64,000 nt of DNA from Mesobaculum littorinae (GTDB lineage: Bacteria; Pseudomonadota; Alphaproteobacteria; Rhodobacterales; Rhodobacteraceae). Both the position numbers and the translations under genes were made by a program. Location: contig NZ_RQXX01000001.1 of the NCBI RefSeq assembly GCF_004011175.1, positions 434,001-498,000 of the forward strand, read 5' to 3'. The number at the start of each line of letters is the position of its first letter. The first letter of the stretch is position 1. The notes beneath the pieces were generated by a model that saw nothing but the letters and a program-made list of their open reading frames with translations, searched no databases and was not told the DNA's origin. Shown here piece after piece: positions 53,808 to 62,826 of this stretch.

Positions 53808-55526
53808 TCACTCGGCGGCTTCAGAGACCTTCGTCCAAGCCAGGTCCTGCGGCGTGATCTCGAAGCTGACATGCATCTCCGCGCCCAGGATTCCCGGCCG
53901 GTGATGCCGGTAGAGCCTGCGCCAGAAGGGTTGGATGATCGCGCCATCCTCGCGCAGTATACTCTCCAGCTCTTGCATCTGCGACCGGCGCGCGGGGGCG
54001 TCGGCGATGCCCAGAGCCTCGTCCAGAAGGGCGTCGAAGGTGGGGTCGGCGAACCCCGTCTCGTTCCACGCCGCGCCGCTGCGGTAGGCCAGCACGAGGG
54101 TCTGAAGACCCAGCGGCCGATGGCTCCAGTTCGTGGCCGAAAAGGGGTGTCGCGCCCAATCCTGCCAGAAACGTGCGGCCGGCAGGATGCTGCGCCGCGC
54201 GGGAACGCCTGAATCACGCAACTGCGCGGCGGCCGCGTCGGAGGTGGTCGCGCGCCAATCGTCGTCGATCGAGATTAGCTGATGTTCGAACTCGGCCATT
54301 CCGGACTCGGCCAGCAACGCGCGTGCGGCTTCGGGATCGTGCTTTGCGGGTCCGATATCCGCGTAGTCGGGATGAATCGGCGCGACGTGGTGGTTTTCGG
54401 CCCGGCTGCCCCGTCCGCCATAGCCCAGCTCGAGCAGGATGTCGTTGTCGACCGCCAGCTGCAGCGCCCGGCGCACGCGCGGGTCGGCATAGGGGCGGAC
54501 GCCGTCGACCTCGGCCATCCGGTTGCCGCGGATGCAGATCGTGGCAGAGCTCTGGACCTCGGACCGGGTCCAGTCCAGCGTGTCCATCACGTCGATGAAA
54601 TCGCCGACCGTCTCGTAGACCATGTCGATCTCGTCCGCCTCGGCGGCGGCGACCCATGTGGCGGGGTCGGTGCCATGGTCGAGAAACTCGATCCGGTCCA
54701 GCCACGGGCCGCCCCAGGCCTCCTGTCCCCACCAGGTATGGCCCTCGGCGCGGGTCAGCACCGCGCGCTCGCCCGCGATGATCTCGGTGATGCGGAAAGG
54801 TCCGGTGCCGACGGCGTTCTGCGCGTCGCCCGCGTCGAACGAGTCATGCACGATCGCGGCGGGATAGTCGGCGAAGCCGGGGACCAGCGTGATATCGGGC
54901 CGGGGCAGGTGCAGCGCCACCGTCAGCGGGTCGACGACCTCGATCACACCGGGCAGGGTGCGGCCGGTTTCGGGATCGATCAGCGCGGCCATGCGCGTGG
55001 CCATCGAGTTGCCGGGCACCGTGCGGTCGCACCAGCGGTCGATGTTGCGCGCCACGTCCGCGGCGGTGAAGAGATCGCCGTTGCTCCACCGGACGCCCTT
55101 GCGCAGATGCAGGCGGTACTCGGTGGCGTCGTCGCTGACCTCCCACGACTCCAGAAGCATCGGGCGCAGGCTGCCGTCGTTGCGGGACAACACGAGGTAT
55201 TCCAGCGTGCCGCGCGTCAGGTTCGCGACCTGGCTGCGGTCGTAAAGGCGCGGATCGCCAAGGTCGCGCACCTCCATCTCGATCCGCAGGACGCCACCCT
55301 TGCGGGGCCGGGGGGCGGAGGCCGCGGCAGGATCCGTGCCGCTTTCGCCATCGGTCTGGGCGATCGCGGGGCGGCCCAGAAGGGACAGGGCCGCGGCGGG
55401 AGCGACCCCGAGCGCCGTGGCACGGGTCAGGAACTCGCGTCGGTCGATCAGCCCCGCGCGATGTTCATGCGCGTGCATGACCGCCGCCGGATGGGCGCCG
55501 GTCCGGCCAAACCCGTCTCGTCCCAT
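53808..55526 (-). CDS. ABC-type dipeptide/oligopeptide-like solute-binding protein (family 5), Tat substrate
   Basis: A 572-residue periplasmic binding protein. The leader carries a twin-arginine motif ([21 protein letters not shown]29-R30) and cleavage near AIAQ. The mature part has the family 5 core: [50 protein letters not shown] and a typical C-terminal lobe ending in [20 protein letters not shown]. Such proteins bind peptides, opines or metal chelates. No permease or ATPase gene is adjacent, so the transporter partner is elsewhere. GAGGGAG precedes the ATG. An AT-rich stretch with a 17-bp palindrome lies upstream. Confidence 0.85.
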   Translation of the reverse strand: MGRDGFGRTGAHPAAVMHAHEHRAGLIDRREFLTRATALGVAPAAALSLLGRPAIAQTDGESGTDPAAASAPRPRKGGVLRIEMEVRDLGDPRLYDRSQVANLTRGTLEYLVLSRNDGSLRPMLLESWEVSDDATEYRLHLRKGVRWSNGDLFTAADVARNIDRWCDRTVPGNSMATRMAALIDPETGRTLPGVIEVVDPLTVALHLPRPDITLVPGFADYPAAIVHDSFDAGDAQNAVGTGPFRITEIIAGERAVLTRAEGHTWWGQEAWGGPWLDRIEFLDHGTDPATWVAAAEADEIDMVYETVGDFIDVMDTLDWTRSEVQSSATICIRGNRMAEVDGVRPYADPRVRRALQLAVDNDILLELGYGGRGSRAENHHVAPIHPDYADIGPAKHDPEAARALLAESGMAEFEHQLISIDDDWRATTSDAAAAQLRDSGVPARRSILPAARFWQDWARHPFSATNWSHRPLGLQTLVLAYRSGAAWNETGFADPTFDALLDEALGIADAPARRSQMQELESILREDGAIIQPFWRRLYRHHRPGILGAEMHVSFEITPQDLAWTKVSEAAE

Positions 55527-55740
55527 TTTCGAACTCCCTCGCTACGCCTGCCGTCGTGGTGCCTTCTGAACGGCGGGGACGGCAAGAGGTTTCCCTCGAT
55601 TCGAGATGGGGTGGTCACATCCGCGTCGGTGGGGCGCCGCGGGGCAGTTCTCAGATGCATGCGCAAAGACAGGCCGCATTGCAGGCGCTGCGCCTTCACG
55701 CATAGGTGGCAATGACGGGATGAGCTAAGACAGTACCGAA

Positions 55741-55757
55741 GATATGTAATACATATC
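55741..55757. promoter_or_regulatory. 17-bp perfect palindrome, candidate operator
   Basis: GATATGTA-A-TACATATC is a perfect inverted repeat in an AT-rich patch about 215 nt upstream of the solute-binding protein gene and 43 nt past the miaA stop. The spacing and symmetry suit a dimeric regulator of the binding-protein gene; no regulator gene is adjacent. Confidence 0.5.
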
Positions 55758-55799
55758 AGTATCTTGCAGTTTAGTATTAGCGTTCTGCCGTAACCGGAG

Positions 55800-56693
55800 T
55801 CAAAGCGTCACGCTATTCCAGGTCCCCATCCGGGCGCGAAACCAGGTTCGCTGACGCTTGGCGTATTGCCGCGTGGCGATCACGATGCGCTCACGCGCCT
55901 CGTCCAGCGTCATTGCACCTTGCAGGTGCGCCAGAAGCTCGGTTGCGCCGATTGCCTTCGATGACGGGCGGTCCTGCGAGTAATTGGGCAGGTTGGACCG
56001 CGCCTCCTCTAGAAGTCCCGCGTCAAGCATGAGGTCGAAGCGGCGGGAAATGCGTGACAAAAGGGCTTCCCGGTCGGTCTGGACAACGAAGGCGTGGGCT
56101 GCGCCGCGTGGCAGCCGCGCGGGCCCGGTCTGTGCCTGCCAGTCGGCCAGGGGTCGCCCGGTCGCGGTCAGCACCTCCCACGCGCGCTGCACCCGTGCGG
56201 GGTTGGCGTGGTCGATCCGTGCGGCGGTCGCGCGGTCGAGTTCATTCAGAAGCGCGGCGTGACCCTCTTCGGCGATCCGGCGCGTTGCCGTCTCTCGCAC
56301 CGATGCGGGGATCGGCGGAATCTCGGCCAGCCCTTCGGTCAGCGCGGCGAAGTACAGCCCCGTGCCCCCGACAATGATGGGCCGCGGATGCGCCAGGTGC
56401 GGATCGAGGTCGGCCAGCCAGCGGCCGACGGAATAGGGCGTGTCGCCCGGGACGTGACCGTAAAGCGCGTGCGGCAGAGCGGCCTCGTCAGCCGCGCTTG
56501 GCCGGGCGGTCAGCAGCCGCCAGTCGGAAAACACCTGCAGGGCATCCGCGTTGACGATGACGCCGCCGTGCCGTTCGGCGATGCGCAGGGCCAGCGCCGA
56601 CTTGCCGCTGGCCGTCGGCCCGGCGATCAGCACGGGGGCAGGGTCCGCGGTGCGGGCCAGGACCGCGTCGGCGGTCAGGGTTTCGGTGGCCAT
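55800..56693 (-). CDS. miaA: tRNA dimethylallyltransferase
   Basis: Adds an isopentenyl group to A37 of tRNAs reading UNN codons. The 297-residue protein has the P-loop [17 protein letters not shown], the DMAPP region ([20 protein letters not shown]), [16 protein letters not shown] and the C-terminal [12 protein letters not shown] and [15 protein letters not shown] motifs. GAGG lies seven bases ahead of ATG 56693. It is divergent from pyrH. Confidence 0.95.
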   Translation of the reverse strand: MATETLTADAVLARTADPAPVLIAGPTASGKSALALRIAERHGGVIVNADALQVFSDWRLLTARPSAADEAALPHALYGHVPGDTPYSVGRWLADLDPHLAHPRPIIVGGTGLYFAALTEGLAEIPPIPASVRETATRRIAEEGHAALLNELDRATAARIDHANPARVQRAWEVLTATGRPLADWQAQTGPARLPRGAAHAFVVQTDREALLSRISRRFDLMLDAGLLEEARSNLPNYSQDRPSSKAIGATELLAHLQGAMTLDEARERIVIATRQYAKRQRTWFRARMGTWNSVTL

Positions 56694-56792
56694 TCCTTGC
56701 CTCTTCGTCCGGCCGGGGCTCGCCCCCGATTGCAGTCGGCGGCCTTTTCCGACATTTTGCGCCCCGACGCAAAACCGGACAGGCGAGGTGAC

Positions 56793-57530
56793 ATGAGCGA
56801 GGCAGCAGCCCAGAGGGCGGCCACGACCTATGATCGTGTGCTGTTGAAAATTTCCGGCGAGGCTCTGATGGGCTCGCTCGCCTACGGCCTGCATCCGCCG
56901 ACGGTGGCGCGGATCGCCCAGGAGGTGAAGACGGTCCACGACATGGGCGTCGAGATCGCGATGGTGATCGGCGGCGGCAACATCTTCCGCGGGCTCTCGG
57001 GCTCGGCCCAGGGGATGGAGCGGACGACGGCAGACTACATGGGCATGCTGGCCACGGTGATGAACGCGCTGGCGATGCAGTCGGCGCTCGAGGGTCTGGG
57101 TATCCATACCCGCGTGATCTCGGCCATTCCCATGGACCAGGTGTGCGAACCCTATATCCGCCGCCGAGCGGTGCGACATCTCGAGAAAAAGCGCGTCTGC
57201 ATCTTCGCGGCGGGCACCGGCAACCCCTATTTCACCACAGATACCGCCGCGACGCTGCGCGCCGCCGAGATGAGCTGCGAGGCGATTTTCAAGGGCACCA
57301 AGGTGGACGGCGTCTACGACATGGACCCCAAGAAGTTCCCCGAGGCCAAGCGCTATGACCGGGTGAGCTATGACGAGGTGCTGCTGCAGAACCTCGGCGT
57401 GATGGACGCCTCGGCGATCGCGCTGGCGCGGGACAACAGGATGCCGATTGTCGTCTTCTCGCTGGACGAACCCGGGGGATTCCGCGGGATCCTCGCTGGC
57501 CAAGGCACCTATACAATCGTGCATGCCTGA
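56793..57530 (+). CDS. pyrH: Uridylate kinase
   Basis: Phosphorylates UMP to UDP. The 245-residue protein shows [29 protein letters not shown], the [19 protein letters not shown] segment, the UMP-binding stretch [19 protein letters not shown] and [17 protein letters not shown]. First of the pyrH-frr-uppS-cdsA-dxr-rseP run. A hairpin ACGGGC-CTAA-GCCCGT (57549-57564) follows the stop. Confidence 0.96.
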   Translation: MSEAAAQRAATTYDRVLLKISGEALMGSLAYGLHPPTVARIAQEVKTVHDMGVEIAMVIGGGNIFRGLSGSAQGMERTTADYMGMLATVMNALAMQSALEGLGIHTRVISAIPMDQVCEPYIRRRAVRHLEKKRVCIFAAGTGNPYFTTDTAATLRAAEMSCEAIFKGTKVDGVYDMDPKKFPEAKRYDRVSYDEVLLQNLGVMDASAIALARDNRMPIVVFSLDEPGGFRGILAGQGTYTIVHA

Positions 57531-57576
57531 GGGTATACAGGTTGCAAAACGGGCCTAAGCCCGTCACTGGCCTCGC

Positions 57577-57605
57577 AAGAAGGCACGCAGGAAGAAGGCA
57601 CGCAG
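57577..57605 (+). repeat. Tandem duplication of the frr ribosome-binding region
   Basis: AAGAAGGCACGCAG occurs twice with a 15-nt period (57577-57590 and 57592-57605), so two AAGAAGG sites lie ahead of frr. Confidence 0.7.
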
Positions 57606-57608
57606 AGA

Positions 57609-58175
57609 ATGGCAGACGACGCCCAAGATCCCGATATCGACGACCTCAAGCGCCGGATGGACGGCGCCATGTCGTCGCTCAAGCAGGAATTCGCGACGTT
57701 GCGGACGGGCCGCGCCTCGGCCACGATGGTCGAACCCATTCACGTCGATGCCTATGGTCAGCCGACCCCGATCAACCAGGTCGGCACGGTCAACGTACCC
57801 GAACCGCGGATGGTCACCATCAACGTGTGGGACAAGTCGATGATCGGCAAGGTCGAAAAGGCGATCCGGGAATCCGGGCTGGGCATCAACCCGGTCGTGG
57901 ACGGCCCGATCATCCGCCTGCCGATCCCCGAGCTGAACGAAGAGCGGCGGCGCGAGCTGTCCAAGGTCGCCTCGCAATACGCCGAGCACGCCCGCGTCGC
58001 GATCCGCAACGTGCGGCGCGACGGCATGGACCAGCTGAAGAAGGCCAAGGCCAACGGCATGTCCGAGGACGACCACAAGGTGTGGTCGGCCGAAGTGCAG
58101 GAGATCACCGACGCGGCCATCGCCAACGTCGACCGCGCGCTGGAGACCAAGCAGGAAGAGATCATGCAGGTCTGA
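57609..58175 (+). CDS. frr: Ribosome recycling factor
   Basis: Splits post-termination ribosomes with EF-G. The 188-residue protein has [20 protein letters not shown] with [24 protein letters not shown], and the C-terminal [20 protein letters not shown] region. The translation start has a duplicated purine-rich site. Next in the run after pyrH. Confidence 0.96.
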   Translation: MADDAQDPDIDDLKRRMDGAMSSLKQEFATLRTGRASATMVEPIHVDAYGQPTPINQVGTVNVPEPRMVTINVWDKSMIGKVEKAIRESGLGINPVVDGPIIRLPIPELNEERRRELSKVASQYAEHARVAIRNVRRDGMDQLKKAKANGMSEDDHKVWSAEVQEITDAAIANVDRALETKQEEIMQV

Positions 58176-58241
58176 GCGGCCTTCCAGGCGCGCGCCGTTC
58201 TGGCGCGGGCCTGCGGCCTGGCTGTTGAAAGGGGTTTCGAG

Positions 58242-58979
58242 ATGAGTTCTGCCACCAACATGTCACACTCCGTTCAAGGGGGGCCACGCCACGTGGCTGT
58301 CATCATGGACGGGAATGGACGCTGGGCGCAGGCGCGCGGCAAGCCGCGCCTCTTCGGTCACCATGCCGGGGCCAAGCGGGTGAAGGAGATCGTCCGCGCC
58401 TGTCCCGATCACGGTGTCGACTACCTCACCATCTTTGCGTTCTCGACCGAGAACTGGAAGCGCACCCAGACCGAGGTGGCGGGGCTTATGAAGCTGTTCC
58501 GCCGCTACATCCAGAAAGAGGCCCGCGACCTGCTGGCCGAGGGCGTGCGTGTCCGCTTCATCGGCGACCGTGTCAGGCTCGACGCCAAGCTGGTGCGCCT
58601 GATGGACGAGCTTGAGTTGCTGACCAGCCGCAACACCCGCGTGAACCTGACCATCGCGCTGAACTACGGCGGCCGGGACGAGGTGGCGCGCGCCACCCAG
58701 CGCCTGTCGCGCGAGGTCGCGGCGGGCAAGATCGACCCCGAGCAGGTCGACGAAACCACGCTGGCGCGGTTCCTCGACACCCATGTCCTGCCCGACCCGG
58801 ACCTGGTGATCCGCACCAGCGGAGAGGCGCGGATCTCGAACTTCCTGCTGTGGCAGTCGGCCTATGCCGAGTACGAGTTCCTCGAAACGCTCTGGCCCGA
58901 TTTCTCGGCCGAGGAATTTGGCCGCGTCGTGGCGCAGTATGGCGGACGCGTTCGCCGCTTTGGCGCTGTTCCGGCGTAA
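58242..58979 (+). CDS. uppS: Undecaprenyl diphosphate synthase
   Basis: Cis-prenyltransferase that makes the C55 lipid carrier for peptidoglycan and surface polysaccharide. The 245-residue protein has HVAVIMDGNGRWAQARGKPR with the catalytic Asp, FAFSTENWKR, LNYGGRDEVARA and the end motif PDPDLVIRTSGEARISNFLL. It overlaps cdsA by 1 nt (TAATG). A GC-rich inverted repeat lies between frr and uppS. Confidence 0.95.
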   Translation: MSSATNMSHSVQGGPRHVAVIMDGNGRWAQARGKPRLFGHHAGAKRVKEIVRACPDHGVDYLTIFAFSTENWKRTQTEVAGLMKLFRRYIQKEARDLLAEGVRVRFIGDRVRLDAKLVRLMDELELLTSRNTRVNLTIALNYGGRDEVARATQRLSREVAAGKIDPEQVDETTLARFLDTHVLPDPDLVIRTSGEARISNFLLWQSAYAEYEFLETLWPDFSAEEFGRVVAQYGGRVRRFGAVPA

Positions 58980-59764
58980 TGGCGGTACGCGGTCTCTGGG
59001 ACGATCTTCTGACGCGCATGGGTACCGGCGCGGTCGTGGCGCTGATCGGCATCGCGGCGATCTGGGCCGGTGGGCTCTGGCTGCAGGCGCTGACGGTCCT
59101 CGTCGCCGCCGTGATGGTGTGGGAGCTCGCCCGCATGCTGGATCCCGCGAGCCCCGCGCTGACGCTGGCTTCTGTCGCGGGCGCTGCGCTGCTGGTGGCC
59201 GAGTTCGTGCCGCCGGGCTGGGCCATGCCGCTTCTGGTGCTGCCCGCGATGGTGGGGTTCGGCCAGCTGCACCGCCACCGCAGCACCTTTACGGTCTTTA
59301 CGCTGATGATCATGCTGGCCTCTTACGGTCTTTACGTGATCCGCAGTGATTTCGGGTTCATCTGGCTGTTCTGGCTGGTGCTGGTGGTGATCGCCACCGA
59401 TGTCTTCGGGTATTTCGCCGGCCGGTTCATCGGCGGGCCGAAGTTCTGGCCGCGCGTCAGCCCCAAGAAGACCTGGGCCGGCACCATCGCGGGCTGGGTC
59501 GCGGCGGCGGGCGTCGGCGTGCTTTTCATCGCCGAGAATGCCGCCGGGCCGCAGCTGATCGGGATCTCGGTCGCCGTCTCGATGGCCAGCCAGATCGGCG
59601 ATATCGCGGAAAGTGCGGTCAAGCGGCGCGTGGGCGTCAAGGACAGCTCGTCCTTGCTGCCCGGGCACGGCGGGCTCTTCGACCGGTTCGACGGGATGCT
59701 GGGCGCGTCGCTGTTCCTGCTCTTCGTGGCGCAGCTCGTCGATTTCCCTTACGGGCTGGCCTGA
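58979..59764 (+). CDS. cdsA: Phosphatidate cytidylyltransferase
   Basis: Makes CDP-diacylglycerol, the precursor of membrane phospholipids. The 261-residue protein has six to eight hydrophobic helices and the CDS signature SAVKRRVGVKDSSSLLPGHG followed by DRFDGMLGAS near the C-terminus. Its ATG overlaps the uppS stop. Confidence 0.93.
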   Translation: MAVRGLWDDLLTRMGTGAVVALIGIAAIWAGGLWLQALTVLVAAVMVWELARMLDPASPALTLASVAGAALLVAEFVPPGWAMPLLVLPAMVGFGQLHRHRSTFTVFTLMIMLASYGLYVIRSDFGFIWLFWLVLVVIATDVFGYFAGRFIGGPKFWPRVSPKKTWAGTIAGWVAAAGVGVLFIAENAAGPQLIGISVAVSMASQIGDIAESAVKRRVGVKDSSSLLPGHGGLFDRFDGMLGASLFLLFVAQLVDFPYGLA

Positions 59765-59810
59765 GGGCCTTGATGCCCCGACGGGCCAATCGAACGGCAA
59801 GGGGGGCTTC

Positions 59811-60980
59811 GTGAAGCGTATCACCGTGCTTGGCGCGACCGGGTCGATCGGGCGGAACACGCTGGACCTGGTCGCCCATGATCCGCAGGGCTTCGAGGTC
59901 GTGGCGCTGACCGGCGGCGGCAACATCACCCTTCTGGCCGAGCAGGCGCGCCGGTTCCGCCCCGAGATCGCCGTGACCGCGCATCCCGATCGCTTGCACG
60001 AGCTGCGTGCCGCCTTGCAGGGCACGGGCATCGCCGCCGCGGCAGGCGAGGCCGCGATCTGCGAGGCCGCCGCCCGGCCTGCAGATTGCGTTATGTCGGC
60101 CATCATCGGCTTTGCCGGGCTGGCGCCGGGACTGGCCGCGCTGCGGCAGGGAACGACCCTGGCGCTGGCCAACAAGGAAAGCCTGGTCTGTGCCGGCCCG
60201 CTTCTGTTGCGCGAGGCGGCGCGCCACGGTGCCCGCGTCCTGCCGGTCGACAGCGAACATTCGGCGGTCTTCCAGGCCCTTGTCGGCGAAGAGATGTCCG
60301 CGGTCGAACGTGTCGTCATCACCGCCTCGGGCGGGGCCCTGCGCGACTGGCCGGCCGAGCGGCTTTCCCAGGCCACGCCCGAAGAGGCCGGCGCGCACCC
60401 CAACTGGGACATGGGTCAGCGCATCACCATCGACAGCGCGAGCCTGTTCAACAAGGCGATGGAGATCATAGAGACCCACGAGTTCTTCGGCATCGCGCCC
60501 GACAGGATCGAGGTTCTGATCCACCCCGAAAGCCTGATCCACGCTCTGGTGGGCTTTGTCGACGGCGCGCTTATGGCGCATGTGGGGCCGCCCGACATGC
60601 GCCACGCGATAGGTTACGCGCTGAACTGGCCCGAACGCCGGCACCTGCCGGTCGAACGTCTCGACCTGGCATCGGTGGGGCAGATGACCTTTCGCGCCCC
60701 TGACGAGATGCGCTGGCCCGCGCTGCGACTGGCGCGCGCCGTGATGGCCGAGGGCGGGCTGTCGGGCGCTGTGTTCAACGCCGCCAAGGAGGCCGCGCTC
60801 GATGCCTTCCTCGACCGGCGTATCGGATTTCAGGACATGGCCGGCTTGGTCGAGACGGTGCTCGACGAGATGTCCGATATTCGCCTCGAATTGGACCCGT
60901 TTGACCTGGATAACATCCGCGAGACGGATCGTCGCGCACGCCTCTGCACGGTGGAAGCGGCGACGCGGTTGAGTGTATAG
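59811..60980 (+). CDS. dxr: 1-deoxy-D-xylulose 5-phosphate reductoisomerase
   Basis: Commits DXP to MEP in the non-mevalonate isoprenoid pathway. The 389-residue protein starts VKRITVLGATGSIGRNTLDL (NADPH site) and has ALANKESLVCAG, the metal ligands in LPVDSEHSAVFQAL, ITASGGALRDWP and MGQRITIDSASLFNKAMEII. GTG 59811 is the start, preceded by AAGGGGGG. Confidence 0.95.
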   Translation: MKRITVLGATGSIGRNTLDLVAHDPQGFEVVALTGGGNITLLAEQARRFRPEIAVTAHPDRLHELRAALQGTGIAAAAGEAAICEAAARPADCVMSAIIGFAGLAPGLAALRQGTTLALANKESLVCAGPLLLREAARHGARVLPVDSEHSAVFQALVGEEMSAVERVVITASGGALRDWPAERLSQATPEEAGAHPNWDMGQRITIDSASLFNKAMEIIETHEFFGIAPDRIEVLIHPESLIHALVGFVDGALMAHVGPPDMRHAIGYALNWPERRHLPVERLDLASVGQMTFRAPDEMRWPALRLARAVMAEGGLSGAVFNAAKEAALDAFLDRRIGFQDMAGLVETVLDEMSDIRLELDPFDLDNIRETDRRARLCTVEAATRLSV

Positions 60981-60989
60981 TAGAGTGCA

Positions 60990-62342
60990 ATGGATCTGAT
61001 CAGTTTTCTTCCGTCCTTCGGCAACGTGGCCTATGCCCTCGGTGCCTTCGTCGTGGCCCTCAGCATCATCGTGGCGGTGCATGAATACGGCCATTACATC
61101 GTCGGCCGCTGGTCCGGCATTCATGCCGAGGTGTTTTCGCTGGGCTTCGGCCCGGTGCTGTATTCCCGGCATGACAAGCGCGGCACGCGCTGGCAGATCG
61201 CGGCGCTGCCCCTGGGCGGCTACGTCAAGTTCCTGGGCGATGCCGACGCCGCCAGCGGCAAGGACGGCGCGGCGCTCGACTCGCTCGACATGGAGGAACG
61301 GCGGCGCTCGATGCACGGGGCACCGCTCTGGGCGCGGGCGGCGACCGTCGCGGCAGGGCCAGTCTTCAACTTCATCCTGTCGCTGCTGGTCTTCGCCGCG
61401 ATTCTGGGCTTTCGGGGCGTGGCGAGCGATCCGCTGACGGTCGACCGCCTGATGCCACTGCCCGCAGGATTGCAGGAGCTGCGCCCGGGTGACGAGATCC
61501 TCGCCATCGCCGGATCCCCGACGCCGGAGCTGGCGCGGATGGACGGCTATATCGAAAGCCTGCCCGTCGCGCCCGAGCTCGACTACCGCGTCCGCCGCGG
61601 CGACGAAGAGCTGACGTTGCGCGCGCCCTATCCCTATCCGCCGCTCGTCGCGGGGGTGACGCCGCAATCCGCCGCGATGGCCGCCGATATCGAGGCGGGC
61701 GACGTGATCCTGTCGATCGACGGCACGCCCTTGGCCAGCTTCGAAGATCTGCGCCAGAAGGTGGCGCAGTCCGACGGGGCGCCGCTGGCGCTGACGATCT
61801 GGCGTCCCGATCCGGCGGGCGGAGGCGGCACGCAGCACGAGGTGACGCTGACGCCCCGGCGCATGGACCTGCCCACGCAGGACGGGTTCGAGACGCGCTG
61901 GCTGATCGGCATCACCGGCGGGCTGTTCTTCGAACCCGCCGCGGAAACGCCCGGGCCGCTCGCCGCCCTGGGCTATGGGGCGGAGCAGACGTATTTCATA
62001 GTGAAGTCCAGCCTGTCGGGGCTTTATCACATGGCTGCGGGCGCGATCAGCACCTGCAACCTGCGCGGCCCCATAGGCATTGCCGAAACCTCGGGCGCGG
62101 CTGCCAGTCAGGGCTGGACCAGCTTCATCTGGTTCATTGCGGTGCTGTCGACGGCGGTCGGACTGATGAACCTGTTCCCGATCCCGGTGCTGGACGGCGG
62201 GCACCTGGTCTTCCACGCGTGGGAGGCGGTGACGGGCCGGCCCCCCAGCGACGGGGCGCTGCGGATCCTGATGACCATCGGCCTGGGGCTTCTGGGTCTG
62301 CTGATGGTCTTCGCCCTGACGAACGATCTGCGCTGCCCCTGA
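60990..62342 (+). CDS. rseP: Site-2 intramembrane metalloprotease RseP
   Basis: Cleaves anti-sigma factors and signal-peptide remnants within the inner membrane. The 450-residue protein has the zinc motif H31-E32-x-x-H35 (AVHEYGHYIVGR), GFGPVLYSRHDKRGTRW, two PDZ domains (about 140-290) and the second active-site block PVLDGGHLVFHAWEA with D402. It starts 9 nt after dxr. A 8-bp stem (62355-62362 with 62378-62385) follows the stop. Confidence 0.94.
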   Translation: MDLISFLPSFGNVAYALGAFVVALSIIVAVHEYGHYIVGRWSGIHAEVFSLGFGPVLYSRHDKRGTRWQIAALPLGGYVKFLGDADAASGKDGAALDSLDMEERRRSMHGAPLWARAATVAAGPVFNFILSLLVFAAILGFRGVASDPLTVDRLMPLPAGLQELRPGDEILAIAGSPTPELARMDGYIESLPVAPELDYRVRRGDEELTLRAPYPYPPLVAGVTPQSAAMAADIEAGDVILSIDGTPLASFEDLRQKVAQSDGAPLALTIWRPDPAGGGGTQHEVTLTPRRMDLPTQDGFETRWLIGITGGLFFEPAAETPGPLAALGYGAEQTYFIVKSSLSGLYHMAAGAISTCNLRGPIGIAETSGAAASQGWTSFIWFIAVLSTAVGLMNLFPIPVLDGGHLVFHAWEAVTGRPPSDGALRILMTIGLGLLGLLMVFALTNDLRCP

Positions 62343-62529
62343 CCTGACCTCACCGGTCGGCCCCATGCGTACTGAATGGCCGACCTATCCCCTTCGGCGG
62401 GGGCTTGAGGGCAGTGGCCCGGGCCGGGGGGGGCACGCGGCGCGAAATCGTGCGGTTTGCGTCGGATTGGCGCCATATTCGCCACCTAGGTCCGACGTCA
62501 TCATAATGCACGCGGAAGGGAGCCGTCGC

Positions 62530-62655
62530 ATGATCAGGATTTGGCAGGGGACCGACAGTCTGGCCCTGATCCTCGACCTCTGGGGCGATCGCATGATTTG
62601 TTTCGCCATGATCCTGTTTTCCCTGATGGCCGGGGCGTTCCTGGCTACGCCCTGA
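62530..62655 (+). CDS. 41-residue membrane protein
   Basis: ATG 62530 opens MIRIWQGTDSLALILDLWGD followed by RMICFAMILFSLMAGAFLA and TP. A single hydrophobic helix spans about residues 22-39. GGAAGGGAG lies eight bases before the ATG, and the next feature is a strong terminator. An in-frame ATG at 62503 would add nine residues. I recognise no family; as a short membrane protein between rseP and bamA it may act in the envelope, but that is inference. Confidence 0.6.
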   Translation: MIRIWQGTDSLALILDLWGDRMICFAMILFSLMAGAFLATP

Positions 62656-62725
62656 CTGCACCCGGCGCGGCCCGCGACAGGGGCCCTGTCGGGGCTTGGC
62701 GCCATATCTCTGAATCCGAAGAAAA

Positions 62726-62755
62726 AAGACGGCCGGACCCCGCTTCGGCCGTCTT
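62726..62755 (+). terminator. Strong intrinsic terminator (bidirectional)
   Basis: AAGACGGCCG and CGGCCGTCTT form a perfect 10-bp stem with a 10-nt loop. A-rich sequence lies before it and TCTGTGTTTT after it, so it can stop transcription in both directions. It ends the rseP/small-gene transcript before bamA. Confidence 0.8.
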
Positions 62756-62762
62756 CTGTGTT

Positions 62763-62791
62763 TTGACAAGGATGGGCATTCCCGATACTCA
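62763..62791 (+). promoter_or_regulatory. Predicted bamA promoter
   Basis: A perfect -35 box TTGACA (62763-62768), a 17-nt spacer and TACTCA (62786-62791, weak -10) lie just after the terminator and 35 nt ahead of the bamA ATG. Confidence 0.5.
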
Positions 62792-62826
62792 CATCTGCGA
62801 GGGATGACAGACGTGGATTGGGACGC

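Larger units (their letters stand above)
62343..62826. other. Intergenic region between rseP and bamA
   Basis: This 484-nt gap contains a hairpin GGTCGGCC/GGCCGACC (62355-62385), a 41-codon small gene, a strong intrinsic terminator and a promoter-like TTGACA box ahead of bamA. It separates bamA from the rseP transcript, so bamA can be controlled on its own. Confidence 0.6.

Noticed and set aside
59637-62366. A 909-codon minus-strand open frame opposite dxr and rseP
   Set aside because: Composition is His/Arg/Gln-rich and patternless while both plus-strand genes are textbook families; it is a shadow.
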